64,000 nucleotides of DNA from Parabacteroides sp. FAFU027. GTDB taxonomy: Bacteria > Bacteroidota > Bacteroidia > Bacteroidales > UBA7332. The translations under genes and the position numbers were made by a program. A model generated the notes under the pieces. It was not told where the DNA came from. It saw nothing but the letters and a program-made list of their open reading frames with translations, and searched no databases. Shown piece after piece: positions 1 through 8,619 of the stretch. Where the stretch lies: positions 62,001 through 126,000 of the forward strand of contig NZ_JAKZKV010000001.1 in NCBI RefSeq assembly GCF_022808675.1. Reading direction: 5' to 3'. How positions within the stretch are numbered: position 1 is the stretch's first letter; each line of letters starts with the position of its first letter.

Positions 1-747
1 ATGTTTCACCGCATCATGGAGAACATCTACGAGCCGATGAAAAATCGGGTACTTCAGGCGGAAACGTTGGAAGGCATTCAGAAAAATCATGTTTTACTGG
101 ATAAAGAGGTAGAAAATGCGTTTATGGAGTTTGTCTTCAAGACTGACAAACCGCAAGAGCTGACCGGCAATAACTTCCTGATTGGTGCAGTTTTAAAACG
201 TTATGTGCAACAAGTACTTGAAGTCGACCGCAAGCTTACTCCTTTTACCTACCGCGCTTCCGAAGAACGCATCGAAGATATTATTTCGACCGATTCGGAC
301 CTGACTGTGAAGTTAAAAGGCTCTATTGACCGCGTGGATGAAGTCAATGAAATTACCCGCATCATCGACTACAAAACCGGAGCCGGAGTCTCCACATTCA
401 ATGAACTGAGCGATCTGTTTAACAGCGAACAAAAGAAGCGTCCCAAAGCAGTCATGCAGGTATTCCTCTACGCCTGGCTATACAAGCGCAAGTACAAAAC
501 GGCTGATATTTCGCCCGGAATCTACTATCTGCGGGAGATTTTCGGTGATTTTGACCCGATTGTCGCTGTTTCGGCAATAAAAGGAAAAAAAGAAAAAGTG
601 GAAGACTTCAACATATTATATGCCGACTTTGAGCAGGGATTAAAGAATTGTTTGGATGAAATATTCAATTTGGATAAAAAGTTCGTCCAGACGGGAATTG
701 AAGAGCATTGTACGTATTGTTCATTCAAAGAGATTTGCAGAAAATAA
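1..747 (+). CDS. PD-(D/E)XK nuclease family protein, C-terminal part (RecB/AddB-like)
   Basis: The reading frame is open from the first base, so the true start lies upstream of the window and these 248 residues are the C-terminal end of a larger protein. The nuclease core is visible: D110/D113 in GSIDRVDE, then the D-x-K signature IIDYKTG (D123, K125), then a QVFLYAW helix resembling the Q motif of RecB-type nucleases. The end carries C237, C240 and C246, the C-terminal triad that in AddB-type nucleases helps bind a 4Fe-4S cluster; the fourth cysteine would be in the missing part. The family acts in double-strand-break end processing, usually next to a UvrD-like helicase. The helicase partner is not in the window. 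Confidence 0.85.
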   Translation: MFHRIMENIYEPMKNRVLQAETLEGIQKNHVLLDKEVENAFMEFVFKTDKPQELTGNNFLIGAVLKRYVQQVLEVDRKLTPFTYRASEERIEDIISTDSDLTVKLKGSIDRVDEVNEITRIIDYKTGAGVSTFNELSDLFNSEQKKRPKAVMQVFLYAWLYKRKYKTADISPGIYYLREIFGDFDPIVAVSAIKGKKEKVEDFNILYADFEQGLKNCLDEIFNLDKKFVQTGIEEHCTYCSFKEICRK

Positions 748-1066
748 CAATAGCTTATTTCAGACCAAGGATTTACACAAAACAGCTTATTCCACATTTT
801 GGATATCATTTTGTCAGTCAAACGATTCCAAACGCCAGAATTACTATCAAAAAGACAGAATTCAAGCAAAAAGCCATTTTTTTCGTACCAATTAATTATA
901 AAAATGAGGATTTAGGTCTGTTTTATCACAAAAATCGCTATTTTTGCACGGAATTGAAAAAGCGGCTTCAGTCATGAACGTCCGTCTTTTTTTTGCCCTC
1001 TTAGGGATGGGCCTTTTCAGTAAAATTGAATTTTACCTTTATCTAAAAAATATAATTTCAAACTTT
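748..1066. other. Intergenic region upstream of asnB
   Basis: About 320 bases without a convincing gene. The short frames here have no family resemblance and unusual composition. The only recognisable content is a promoter candidate for asnB near 917-946, about 120 bases before the asnB start, which leaves a fairly long 5' leader in which I see no known riboswitch. Confidence 0.5.
917..946 (+). promoter_or_regulatory. Candidate promoter of asnB
   Basis: TATTTTTG at 939-946 matches the Bacteroidetes -7 consensus TAnnTTTG exactly. TCTG at 917-920, 18 nt upstream, is a 3-of-4 match to the -33 element TTTG. The role is inferred from consensus and position. Confidence 0.45.
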
Positions 1067-2737
1067 ATGTGTGGTATTGTAGGAGTTTTTGACTTGAAGA
1101 CAGATGCACAGTCACTCCGTCATCAGGTGTTAAAGATGGCAAAGAAAATTCGTCATCGCGGGCCCGACTGGTCGGGAATTTATTGTAGCGATAAAGCAAT
1201 CCTGGCTCACGAGCGCCTGTCAATCGTTGACCCGCAATCGGGAGGCCAACCATTATATACTAAAGACGGTAAACTTGTACTTGCTGTAAATGGTGAGATT
1301 TACAACCACCAGGCAATGAGAGATGCAAGACCAGACTATGAATTCCTTACTCACTCTGACTGCGAAATCATTTTAGCTCTTTATCGTGAAAAAGGAATCG
1401 ACTTCCTGGAAGACCTGAATGGTATCTTTGCTTTTGCCCTTTACGATATTGAAAATGACTGTTACCTGATCGCCCGTGACCACATGGGTATTATACCCTT
1501 GTATATCGGTTGGGACGACGCCGGTCAGTTTTACTTCGGTTCTGAGCTGAAATCTCTGGAAGGAGTTTGCTCTAAAATTGAATCATTTCCTCCGGGACAC
1601 TATATCTACAGCAAAAACGGCTACGAACCGGTTCGTTGGTATAGCCGCGACTGGATGGAATATGACAACGTAAAAGACAACGAAACTAGCATTGACGCAA
1701 TACGTCAGGGATTGGAGGATGCAGTTCATCGCCAGTTGATGTCTGATGTTCCTTACGGAGTTTTGCTGTCTGGTGGTCTTGACTCATCAGTCATTTCAGC
1801 GGTTGCTAAGAAATATGCAGGCAAACGCGTTGAAGACGGACAAACGTCTGACGCATGGTGGCCACAGCTTCACTCATTTGCTGTAGGACTGAAAGGTGCT
1901 CCGGACTTAATTGCTGCCAAAAAAGTGGCTGACCACATTGGTACCGTTCACCACGAAATCAACTATACTGTACAGGAAGGTCTTGACGCAGTTCGCGACG
2001 TGATCTACTTCCTCGAGACATACGATGTAACAACCGTTCGTGCATCAACCCCGATGTACCTACTTTCCCGTGTAATCAAATCAATGGGTATCAAAATGGT
2101 ACTTTCAGGTGAAGGTGCAGACGAACTCTTTGGTGGCTACCTCTATTTCCACAAAGCACCGAATGCGAAAGAATTCCACGAAGAGACTGTACGTAAGTTG
2201 AGCAAACTGCACCTGTACGACTGTCTTCGTGCCAATAAATCACTTTCAGCATGGGGTGTTGAAGGCCGCGTTCCATTCTTAGACAAAGAGTTCATGGATA
2301 TAGCGATGCGCATCAACCCGGATGACAAGATGATCAAAAACGGTCGTATGGAGAAATGGGTGGTTCGTAAAGCATTCGAAGATATGTTGCCTGAAAGCAT
2401 CGTATGGCGCCAGAAAGAGCAATTCTCTGACGGTGTAGGTTACAGCTGGATTGATTCATTGAAACAAATCACTTCTGAGCGTGTAAGCGATGAAGATATG
2501 GTTCACGCAGCAGAACGCTTCCCGATCAATCCACCAATGAACAAAGAAGAGTATTATTACCGCAGTATTTTCGAAGAGCACTTCCCTTCTGAAACTGCAG
2601 CAAAAACCGTACCTTCTGTACCTTCAGTAGCTTGTAGTACTCCTATCGCTCTCGAATGGGACGAATCATTCAAAAAACTGAACGACCCTTCAGGACGCGC
2701 AGTGAAAAACGTTCACAACGAAAGCTACGAGAAATAA
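1067..2737 (+). CDS. asnB: Asparagine synthase B, glutamine-hydrolysing
   Basis: Makes asparagine from aspartate, ATP and glutamine in the cytoplasm. The start is fixed by chemistry: the second residue must be the N-terminal nucleophile cysteine of the class II glutaminase domain, and MCGIVGVFD begins at 1067. An in-frame upstream start at 944 would bury it. The glutaminase domain covers about residues 1-200 (RHRGPD, NGEIYNH). The synthetase domain follows with the ATP-pyrophosphatase loop LSGGLDSS, then VLSGEGADELFGGY and the late GRVPFLD segment. The 556 residues match E. coli AsnB (554). It is a single gene with its own promoter and a strong terminator. Confidence 0.97.
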   Translation: MCGIVGVFDLKTDAQSLRHQVLKMAKKIRHRGPDWSGIYCSDKAILAHERLSIVDPQSGGQPLYTKDGKLVLAVNGEIYNHQAMRDARPDYEFLTHSDCEIILALYREKGIDFLEDLNGIFAFALYDIENDCYLIARDHMGIIPLYIGWDDAGQFYFGSELKSLEGVCSKIESFPPGHYIYSKNGYEPVRWYSRDWMEYDNVKDNETSIDAIRQGLEDAVHRQLMSDVPYGVLLSGGLDSSVISAVAKKYAGKRVEDGQTSDAWWPQLHSFAVGLKGAPDLIAAKKVADHIGTVHHEINYTVQEGLDAVRDVIYFLETYDVTTVRASTPMYLLSRVIKSMGIKMVLSGEGADELFGGYLYFHKAPNAKEFHEETVRKLSKLHLYDCLRANKSLSAWGVEGRVPFLDKEFMDIAMRINPDDKMIKNGRMEKWVVRKAFEDMLPESIVWRQKEQFSDGVGYSWIDSLKQITSERVSDEDMVHAAERFPINPPMNKEEYYYRSIFEEHFPSETAAKTVPSVPSVACSTPIALEWDESFKKLNDPSGRAVKNVHNESYEK

Positions 2738-2763
2738 TAAATACCACAATCTCAAAATAGAAT

Positions 2764-2793
2764 CCCTCTGCTTTCCGGCAGGGGGATTTTTTT
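2764..2793 (+). terminator. Rho-independent terminator of asnB
   Basis: An 8-bp stem CCCTCTGC/GCAGGGGG (one G-T pair) with a 6-nt loop, followed by A and seven T, 27 nt after the asnB stop. The T-run ends only 5 nt before the next start codon. Confidence 0.85.
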
Positions 2794-2797
2794 GCTT

Positions 2798-3256
2798 ATG
2801 TATTCAAAAGAAGAACTTAGACAACTGAAGACCGAATTCTGGGAAAGTTTTGCCACTTTCTGTGAAGTTCAACCCTTTCTACGTGGACGTAAACCGATGT
2901 GGATGCTCTACGACACTAAGGTAAAAGACGTAGAGCTTAAATTTGATATTTCCCGTCGGGGAGCTATTGTTGCTCTGGAAATCAACCACCGTAACGAAAG
3001 CGACCGGATGGAAATGTTTGAGCGAATCGGTTGGTACAAAGAGGCGCTGGAAAAGGATTTCCCTGAAGGAGAACTTATATGGGAACTGGTTTATGAACTT
3101 GACTATGGAAAACAGGTTGCCCGTATTTTTGTTGAAAAGACAGGGATTGATTTCCACCGCAGAAATCACTGGGGTGAATATTTCCGTTTTATGGCAGACA
3201 ACATGTTCCTGCTTGAGCGGAACTTCCGGGAATTCTGCGAATACCTCAGAGATTAA
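2798..3256 (+). CDS. DUF4268 family protein
   Basis: A 152-residue cytoplasmic protein resembling the DUF4268 family common in Bacteroidetes: an N-terminal EFWESF helix, a central LKFDISRRGAIVALEINHR strand pair, and a C-terminal RNHWGEYFRFMADN segment. The fold has been compared with restriction-endonuclease-like proteins, but its function is unknown. I chose the ATG at 2798 over a TTG two codons earlier, because that TTG sits at the T-run of the asnB terminator. The terminator so close upstream means that transcription depends on readthrough or on a promoter not obvious here. Confidence 0.75.
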   Translation: MYSKEELRQLKTEFWESFATFCEVQPFLRGRKPMWMLYDTKVKDVELKFDISRRGAIVALEINHRNESDRMEMFERIGWYKEALEKDFPEGELIWELVYELDYGKQVARIFVEKTGIDFHRRNHWGEYFRFMADNMFLLERNFREFCEYLRD

Positions 3257-3281
3257 AAAGAAATTTTGCCGATATTTTAAA

Positions 3282-3319
3282 TGCGCAAATCAAGCTTGAA
3301 ACAAAGTTTGATTTGCGCA
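3282..3319. terminator. Bidirectional terminator hairpin
   Basis: Perfect 12-bp arms TGCGCAAATCAA and TTGATTTGCGCA, extending inward by about five more pairs. It lies between convergent genes (the DUF4268 gene and the beta-helix gene) and has T-rich or A-rich flanks, so it can serve both strands. Confidence 0.65.
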
Positions 3320-3480
3320 ATTTCATTTACACCTAAAAAGAAAGATAGCCACGTTTCACAACGCAGCTATCCATGAATGTCTGACTATATTTCTTGAAAA
3401 AGCAGCATTTCAAGATCAAGTCGTACCTACCATAAAAAATCACTTCTTTATCTATTAGAGCCGAAACTCCATCGAATTCA

Positions 3481-6396
3481 TTAGAATGAGATTGTATTCA
3501 CAGTACTTGAGGAGGACAAGGTCGTTGTAGATTTCAACGTTGCACCTGAAGTTGAATACACTCCTCCGGCATACATTCCGTAACCGCTTGTACCACCTAC
3601 AAAACTTCCACCTGTATAAGTACCTCCAGTATAGATTTTATAAGAGGTTCCTTTTGCCAGGCTTGGACAAGAGAAGTGGAAATAATAACCTCCATTTTTC
3701 GGCTTAAAGGTAATCATTTCTGTCCCACTAGCATTCTCAATATGCAATAAAGATGATGATGAAATCAAAGAACTTGATTTTATATACATCCCCGACTGTG
3801 TTGATGTTGTACTCATCGCCTTTGTCATATTTGAGTTCGATCCGCAAGATATAATAGTACCGCCATTAACATTAAATGTTCCATTGAAATCTATACCTTC
3901 TTCCACACCTGAGGATGGTCCATTCACAATCAAACAACCACCAGAAACAACTACATTACCATTACTATCGACTGCATCACTACCATTCACAACCATAATA
4001 CCACCTTTCATGTAGAAATAACTGCCATCATTTGATTCCGTTCCACCACTCACCGTTCCATAAGTAGCATTGATGCCATCATTAGAAGCATTGATGGTAG
4101 TTGTACCGCTATTACATGTAATCAAAGGGGATTCAACACCCTCTCCGACTCCGGCTGTTGTTGACGAAGCTGTAACATTGTTATTACCACCATTTATAGT
4201 AATCGATGTTCCGGAGTGAATGCCGTCATCACTAGATGTAAAGGTATTCGTTCCATTATTGATAGTAATTGCCCCAGTCGCTACAAGAGTCTTTGGATGG
4301 CAATAATCTGTACCTGAAACCAGGAATCTTGTGCCGGTTGTTGTGATATTCAGTGTTGGAGAGTTATTGGTATCACCAATTGTAACTATACCATCAGCTT
4401 TCAATCCTTTACCTCCTAATCCTGAACTTGTAGTAGTAACCGACCCGCCCAAAATACTGAGATTTACATCTGCCGACAACGCTGCCGCACTATAAGAATC
4501 AGCTGTTCCAGAAGAATTTGTAAAAGTAGCACCTGTACCCGACATAGTCGCTTTTACTACACCTGATGTCATGATGATATTTTTGTCTCCTGAAACACCT
4601 TTTCCGGCTGCACCTGAACTTGTAAGAGTAATATTACTGCCACATATCGCGATATCTTCATCACCTTTGACAGCAGCACAATATGCGGGGTCTTTACCGG
4701 AACCGGATGTCTCTAGCTCAACCCCACCGGTTGCATTAACAATAATAGTACCACCGCTCAAAGTCATAGCCCGGGTCGCCTTAATTCCTTTTGACTGGTT
4801 TCCACCCAAAGTAATTGTAGCGTTACCACCTTTGAAATACAATGTACTGTCACTATCAAATGCGCTACTACCTGGGTTAGCTGTTGAGAGCGTAAAAGTA
4901 CCATTATTTATTATCATTACACCATCACTTTTAATACATTTTGGTTTTGCGTAGTTTGCAGTTGCGTAACCGGTAGTACCTGAAATCAGGAATCTCGAAC
5001 CTGTAGAGGTTACTTTTACAGTCGGAGAGTTTGTAACATCGCCGAATGTCAGATTGCCATCAGCTGAAATGCCCTTACTTCCTGTGCCCGAGCATGTTGC
5101 TGTAAGACTACCTCCGATAACGCTTATATTACCATCCGCATCCATACAGGAGGCAGCATAACCGTCTGTTATACCCAGAGGATTTGTATATGTCGCTCCA
5201 TTACCGGAAGTAGTAACATTTACAGTTCCGGCAGTCATATAAATATCTTTATTTGAAGAAATACCTTTTCCACCTACCCCTGTTGCGGTGATCGTGATAT
5301 TTGCCCCATTCAAGGTAATTGTGCTATCACTCTTGATAGCGGTACAATATGAAGGATCAGTTCCCAGACCGGATGTTTCAAGCACGGCTACACCACTTGT
5401 ATTTACAGTAATGGTACCGCCACTTAAAGTCATTTTATCAGAAGACTTTATACCTTTTGCCATTGCTCCGCCAACAGTCATATTGATAGTTCCTCCGGTA
5501 ATCGATAAAGTGCTGTCACATTTAATACCATCCACATCAACAGCAGTATTGGTTGTAGTAATCGCACCACCAGAGATTTGCATATAACCTTCGGACTCAA
5601 TCGCATCACCGGTAGCTGTAATATTCAGTGTACCACCACTCATTTTGAAATAGTCTTTAGCGTGGATACCGTCTTTCTTCGCACTTGAAACAGTGATTGA
5701 ACCATTTGTTATGCTGATGTAATCATCACTACAAATCGCATGCTTGGCTTTACTAACCACTGTCAATGTTCCGGTTCCGTCAAATTCCAGCTGACCTTCA
5801 CTGAAGAATGTTGATTTTTCATCTTCGGTACTTGTTGCATACGTAGAACCATCTGTCAGTGAGTTGGTGGTTCCGGCATCCAGAGTCACCTTTATATGTT
5901 TACTTGACTGAATATTTATTGCAGCGCCATCGTTATTGGTAATATTGGCATTATTCAATATCAGGTCAAATTTGTAATCACTGTAGATTTTCAAAGAACC
6001 GTCAGTTGTGGTACCTTTTACCAAATAATCGACTTTATTATTTTGCAAAGTCGATTTCACAACCACATCAGCGCCAGTAGACAGAACAGATATTCCATAT
6101 TTAGCCATTGGATTATCCACTGAAACAGAGCTTCCTGAATAGGTAATCGTAATCGTATCCGACACCGCATCAGCAAAAGTTATGCTATCTATACCGGCGA
6201 CGGCAACTGAAGTTATCGTCTGATCCGTATTATGAATATCAAGCAACGTCTGATCTGCACTGAATTTCAGGCTGTCAATAGCTGCAATGGTTGCTTCAAG
6301 TATTGATTTATCCGATTTAAAAATGTAAAGTTTCTTCTGCGCAAAGAGTGTAATAAGACACACAACACTCAGCAGTATTAATCCTGATTTTTTCAT
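3481..6396 (-). CDS. Secreted beta-helix protein, DUF4353/Cthe_2159-type carbohydrate-binding domain
   Basis: A 971-residue protein with an N-terminal signal peptide (MKKSGLILLSVVCLITLFAQ). An N-terminal module holds two IDSLKF/IDSITF-like strands, followed by many short Gly/Asn/Thr/Ser-rich rungs (SGGTITV, GKGIS, DGIHA) typical of a right-handed parallel beta-helix. The pattern fits DUF4353 (PF14262), whose Clostridium thermocellum member binds polygalacturonic acid. A block of about 180 residues (from 'SGGTI.VN' to 'IINNGTFT') occurs twice. No T9SS sorting domain is seen at the C-terminus. It overlaps the upstream small T9SS gene by 4 nt (ATGA), so the two are likely translationally coupled. 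A role in polysaccharide binding or adhesion is inference. Confidence 0.8.
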   Translation of the reverse strand: MKKSGLILLSVVCLITLFAQKKLYIFKSDKSILEATIAAIDSLKFSADQTLLDIHNTDQTITSVAVAGIDSITFADAVSDTITITYSGSSVSVDNPMAKYGISVLSTGADVVVKSTLQNNKVDYLVKGTTTDGSLKIYSDYKFDLILNNANITNNDGAAINIQSSKHIKVTLDAGTTNSLTDGSTYATSTEDEKSTFFSEGQLEFDGTGTLTVVSKAKHAICSDDYISITNGSITVSSAKKDGIHAKDYFKMSGGTLNITATGDAIESEGYMQISGGAITTTNTAVDVDGIKCDSTLSITGGTINMTVGGAMAKGIKSSDKMTLSGGTITVNTSGVAVLETSGLGTDPSYCTAIKSDSTITLNGANITITATGVGGKGISSNKDIYMTAGTVNVTTSGNGATYTNPLGITDGYAASCMDADGNISVIGGSLTATCSGTGSKGISADGNLTFGDVTNSPTVKVTSTGSRFLISGTTGYATANYAKPKCIKSDGVMIINNGTFTLSTANPGSSAFDSDSTLYFKGGNATITLGGNQSKGIKATRAMTLSGGTIIVNATGGVELETSGSGKDPAYCAAVKGDEDIAICGSNITLTSSGAAGKGVSGDKNIIMTSGVVKATMSGTGATFTNSSGTADSYSAAALSADVNLSILGGSVTTTSSGLGGKGLKADGIVTIGDTNNSPTLNITTTGTRFLVSGTDYCHPKTLVATGAITINNGTNTFTSSDDGIHSGTSITINGGNNNVTASSTTAGVGEGVESPLITCNSGTTTINASNDGINATYGTVSGGTESNDGSYFYMKGGIMVVNGSDAVDSNGNVVVSGGCLIVNGPSSGVEEGIDFNGTFNVNGGTIISCGSNSNMTKAMSTTSTQSGMYIKSSSLISSSSLLHIENASGTEMITFKPKNGGYYFHFSCPSLAKGTSYKIYTGGTYTGGSFVGGTSGYGMYAGGVYSTSGATLKSTTTLSSSSTVNTISF

Positions 6397-6884
6397 TGCT
6401 TCGTGAATTTAAGTGCCTTGTTATTAACCTTGAGAATATAAAAACCTTTAGCTAAACCGCTTACAGCTATCTTATCCGATGAAGAGGAAAGCTGTACATT
6501 AATGACTTCAGCACCGTCCATCCTATACACCATGGCATTTAACTGACCTTCTGGTGCATTTTTCAACAGAATATAATCAGTGGCTGGATTAGGACAAACC
6601 GACATTGTCAGATTATCAGCCAGTATATTATTTGTTCCGGCCAGTGTACTGAAAGTTATTTTCTGAATTGAACCAAGCGAATATGAATCACTATTTCCAC
6701 TTAGATAATTCAAAGCCAGATTACTTTCCGACAGAATCATTTTGTTTACAGTACTGATGGCTGTGTTTTTTTCAGTCCCATCCTGAAACCTCAGGGTCAT
6801 CGTAGTCTGTCCATGTGCTGAACAGACTCCCCCGCCCCAAAGGCCGCAGAGAAAAATCAATGAGTAAAGTTTTTGTTTCATCAT
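6393..6884 (-). CDS. Small secreted protein with T9SS type A sorting domain
   Basis: A 163-residue protein starting at tandem ATGs (6884, 6881), with signal peptide KLYSLIFLCGLWGGGVCSAHG. The frame extends further upstream, but that extension is basic and not signal-like. Residues about 28-80 contain paired strands (TLRFQDGTEKNT, SLGSIQKITFS) resembling the N-terminal module of the following beta-helix gene. The last 70 residues are a type IX secretion C-terminal domain (VCPNPATDYILLKN ... GLAKGFYILKVN). It is first in a two-gene unit. The beta-helix protein lacks a sorting domain and this one has little besides it, so this may be a partner or anchor. That is inference. Confidence 0.75.
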   Translation of the reverse strand: MMKQKLYSLIFLCGLWGGGVCSAHGQTTMTLRFQDGTEKNTAISTVNKMILSESNLALNYLSGNSDSYSLGSIQKITFSTLAGTNNILADNLTMSVCPNPATDYILLKNAPEGQLNAMVYRMDGAEVINVQLSSSSDKIAVSGLAKGFYILKVNNKALKFTKQ

Positions 6885-6939
6885 TATTAAATTTAGGGTT
6901 CTAATAATCCAAACCGGTAACCACGATCTTATTATAAGT

Positions 6940-6957
6940 GCCCTATGTTTATAGGGC
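6940..6957 (-). promoter_or_regulatory. Hairpin or operator upstream of the beta-helix operon
   Basis: GCCCTAT-GTTT-ATAGGGC is a perfect 7-bp inverted repeat 56 nt upstream of the small T9SS gene start. It may be a leader hairpin or a protein site. I found no clear TAnnTTTG element near it on this strand. Confidence 0.3.
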
Positions 6958-7171
6958 AGGATTATACCGGCTGACATTACACATACCGAGTCAATTTATT
7001 TATACCCTAATTGTAATGACAAAAAACTCAATCCGAATCAGTAAAACAGAACTGAAGAAACCTTTTTCAGGCTCAAATCGAGAATGTTAATTAGTTTCTT
7101 CAATGAAACTATTTGAAACCATCCTGTGTTCTTTATTTGTTTAAAGCCATATTAGCCCCAGAAAACTTGCT

Positions 7172-7179
7172 TAAATTTG
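7172..7179 (+). promoter_or_regulatory. Candidate -7 element of the T9SS propeller gene
   Basis: TAAATTTG matches TAnnTTTG exactly and ends only 8 nt before the chosen ATG, so the transcript would have almost no 5' leader. No good -33 element is seen at the usual distance. Confidence 0.35.
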
Positions 7180-7187
7180 CAGGGTCT

Positions 7188-8438
7188 ATGAGAAAACTAA
7201 TACTCTTCATTACTTTTTCGATAATCTCCTTCGCCGGACATTCTCAAACAAAAGGCTGTACTGATCCGAGAGCAACAAACTACAACAGTTTTGCCACTGA
7301 AAATGACGGATCATGTGTTTATTCACAAACCAGCTATACTCTCACAACATTAACCAACCTGAGCGATACGGTAAAGGAAACCTCCGGTCTCGTTGTTTTT
7401 GATGGCCAGTACTGGACATTCAACGATAGTGGAAATACCAACCAGATTTTCTCCATAAGTCCTGTCAACGGCAGAATATTACGGACTATTACTGTAAAAA
7501 ATTCTGTAAATATCGACTGGGAAGCAATAACCCAAAGTGACACGCATCTGTTTATCGGAGATTTCGGGAATAACGCGAATGGAGCGAGAAGTGATCTTCG
7601 TATTTATAAAATCAGCAAAGAGCAAATTCGTAATACATTAAATGATACAGTAACTGCGGAAATTATCAATTTTTCCTATGCGGATCAGTCGTCTCTGACT
7701 CCAGTTGCGGCCAATACGACAAATTACGATGCTGAAGCTATGATCTTTGCACATGATTCACTACATATTTTCAGCAAAGACTGGAATGATCTGATGACAC
7801 GCCACTACACCCTCTCAGCCAATGCCGGTACCTGGCAAGCTCAATCCAAAGAAACTTATGATTCGGGCTTTTTGATTACTGATGCCAGCTACTCTCCCGT
7901 AACAGGAAATATCGTGCTCCTCGGATATAATACATCTGGTGCATATCCCTGCTATTGTTTACTTTTATTTGATTACAAAGGCAGTCAGTTCTTCAGTGGA
8001 AATAAAAGATTAATTGATCTGGGATCTGCAATGGTAAATGGTCAAACCGAAGGAATACATCTACAAAGTGATAATACCGGATATATTACAAATGAATCTG
8101 TTTCTTATCTTTTCCTCAAGATCAAGGCGAAATTACAATACTTTGATTTCAGCGCATACATGAATGGAGCTTCCACCGGAGAAAATATATCGAATGAAGA
8201 CCAGAAAATTAAAATTTCCCCCAATCCATTCAAAGACTATATTTCATTGCGCCTGCTCCCCAATATGGACAATGCAACTTATACAATCAGAAACAGTACG
8301 GGAAAGACCGTACAAGAAGGAAATCTTTACGGAGGTGACAATCCCATCTGTACCTCTTCTCTAAATAACGGAATATATCTGATTACAGTAGAAAAAGAGA
8401 ATTTTAAGACGATCAAGGCTATTAAAATTGAGAAATGA
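7188..8438 (+). CDS. T9SS-secreted propeller-like protein
   Basis: A 416-residue secreted protein. I start it at 7188 because MRKLILFITFSIISFAGHSQ is a clean signal peptide; a start 75 nt upstream adds an unlikely leader. After it comes a cysteine-paired calcium-loop-like segment (GCTDPRATNYN ... NDGSC) frequent in secreted Bacteroidetes proteins. The body has NHL/propeller-like strands (WTFNDSGN, DWEAI, IGDFGNN, DLRIYKI). The last 75 residues form a type A T9SS sorting domain (ISPNPFKDYISLRL ... LNNGIYLITVEKE). It is probably exported through the Por machinery to the surface or medium. The substrate is unknown. Confidence 0.8.
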   Translation: MRKLILFITFSIISFAGHSQTKGCTDPRATNYNSFATENDGSCVYSQTSYTLTTLTNLSDTVKETSGLVVFDGQYWTFNDSGNTNQIFSISPVNGRILRTITVKNSVNIDWEAITQSDTHLFIGDFGNNANGARSDLRIYKISKEQIRNTLNDTVTAEIINFSYADQSSLTPVAANTTNYDAEAMIFAHDSLHIFSKDWNDLMTRHYTLSANAGTWQAQSKETYDSGFLITDASYSPVTGNIVLLGYNTSGAYPCYCLLLFDYKGSQFFSGNKRLIDLGSAMVNGQTEGIHLQSDNTGYITNESVSYLFLKIKAKLQYFDFSAYMNGASTGENISNEDQKIKISPNPFKDYISLRLLPNMDNATYTIRNSTGKTVQEGNLYGGDNPICTSSLNNGIYLITVEKENFKTIKAIKIEK

Positions 8439-8551
8439 GGATTTATCACTCAGTGTCAATTATTAATTGACACACAATGATTTAACCTAAACTTTAGCTA
8501 CCCTTTTTCAACTTTGTTTTTATTGAAAAGACCTATTCATTCATAGTTTTC

Positions 8552-8584
8552 AACCCGGCATATTGATATGTCGGGTTGTTTTTT
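8552..8584 (+). terminator. Rho-independent terminator
   Basis: AACCCGGCATAT/ATATGTCGGGTT (12 bp with one G-T pair, 2-nt loop) followed by GTTTTTT, 113 nt after the propeller gene. The T-run faces the plus strand. Confidence 0.75.
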
Positions 8585-8619
8585 ACTATAACATTGTAGT
8601 CAACTCTATCGCGAAACCA

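Noticed and set aside
944-1066. N-terminal extension of asnB
   Set aside because: It would bury the essential catalytic cysteine; the start at 1067 is required by the mechanism.
2792-2797. TTG start two codons upstream of the DUF4268 ATG
   Set aside because: It falls in the terminator T-run of asnB; the ATG at 2798 fits the family.
4571-5587. Plus-strand frames in the beta-helix gene
   Set aside because: Pro/Val/Ile-rich mirrors of the Gly/Thr/Asn repeats.
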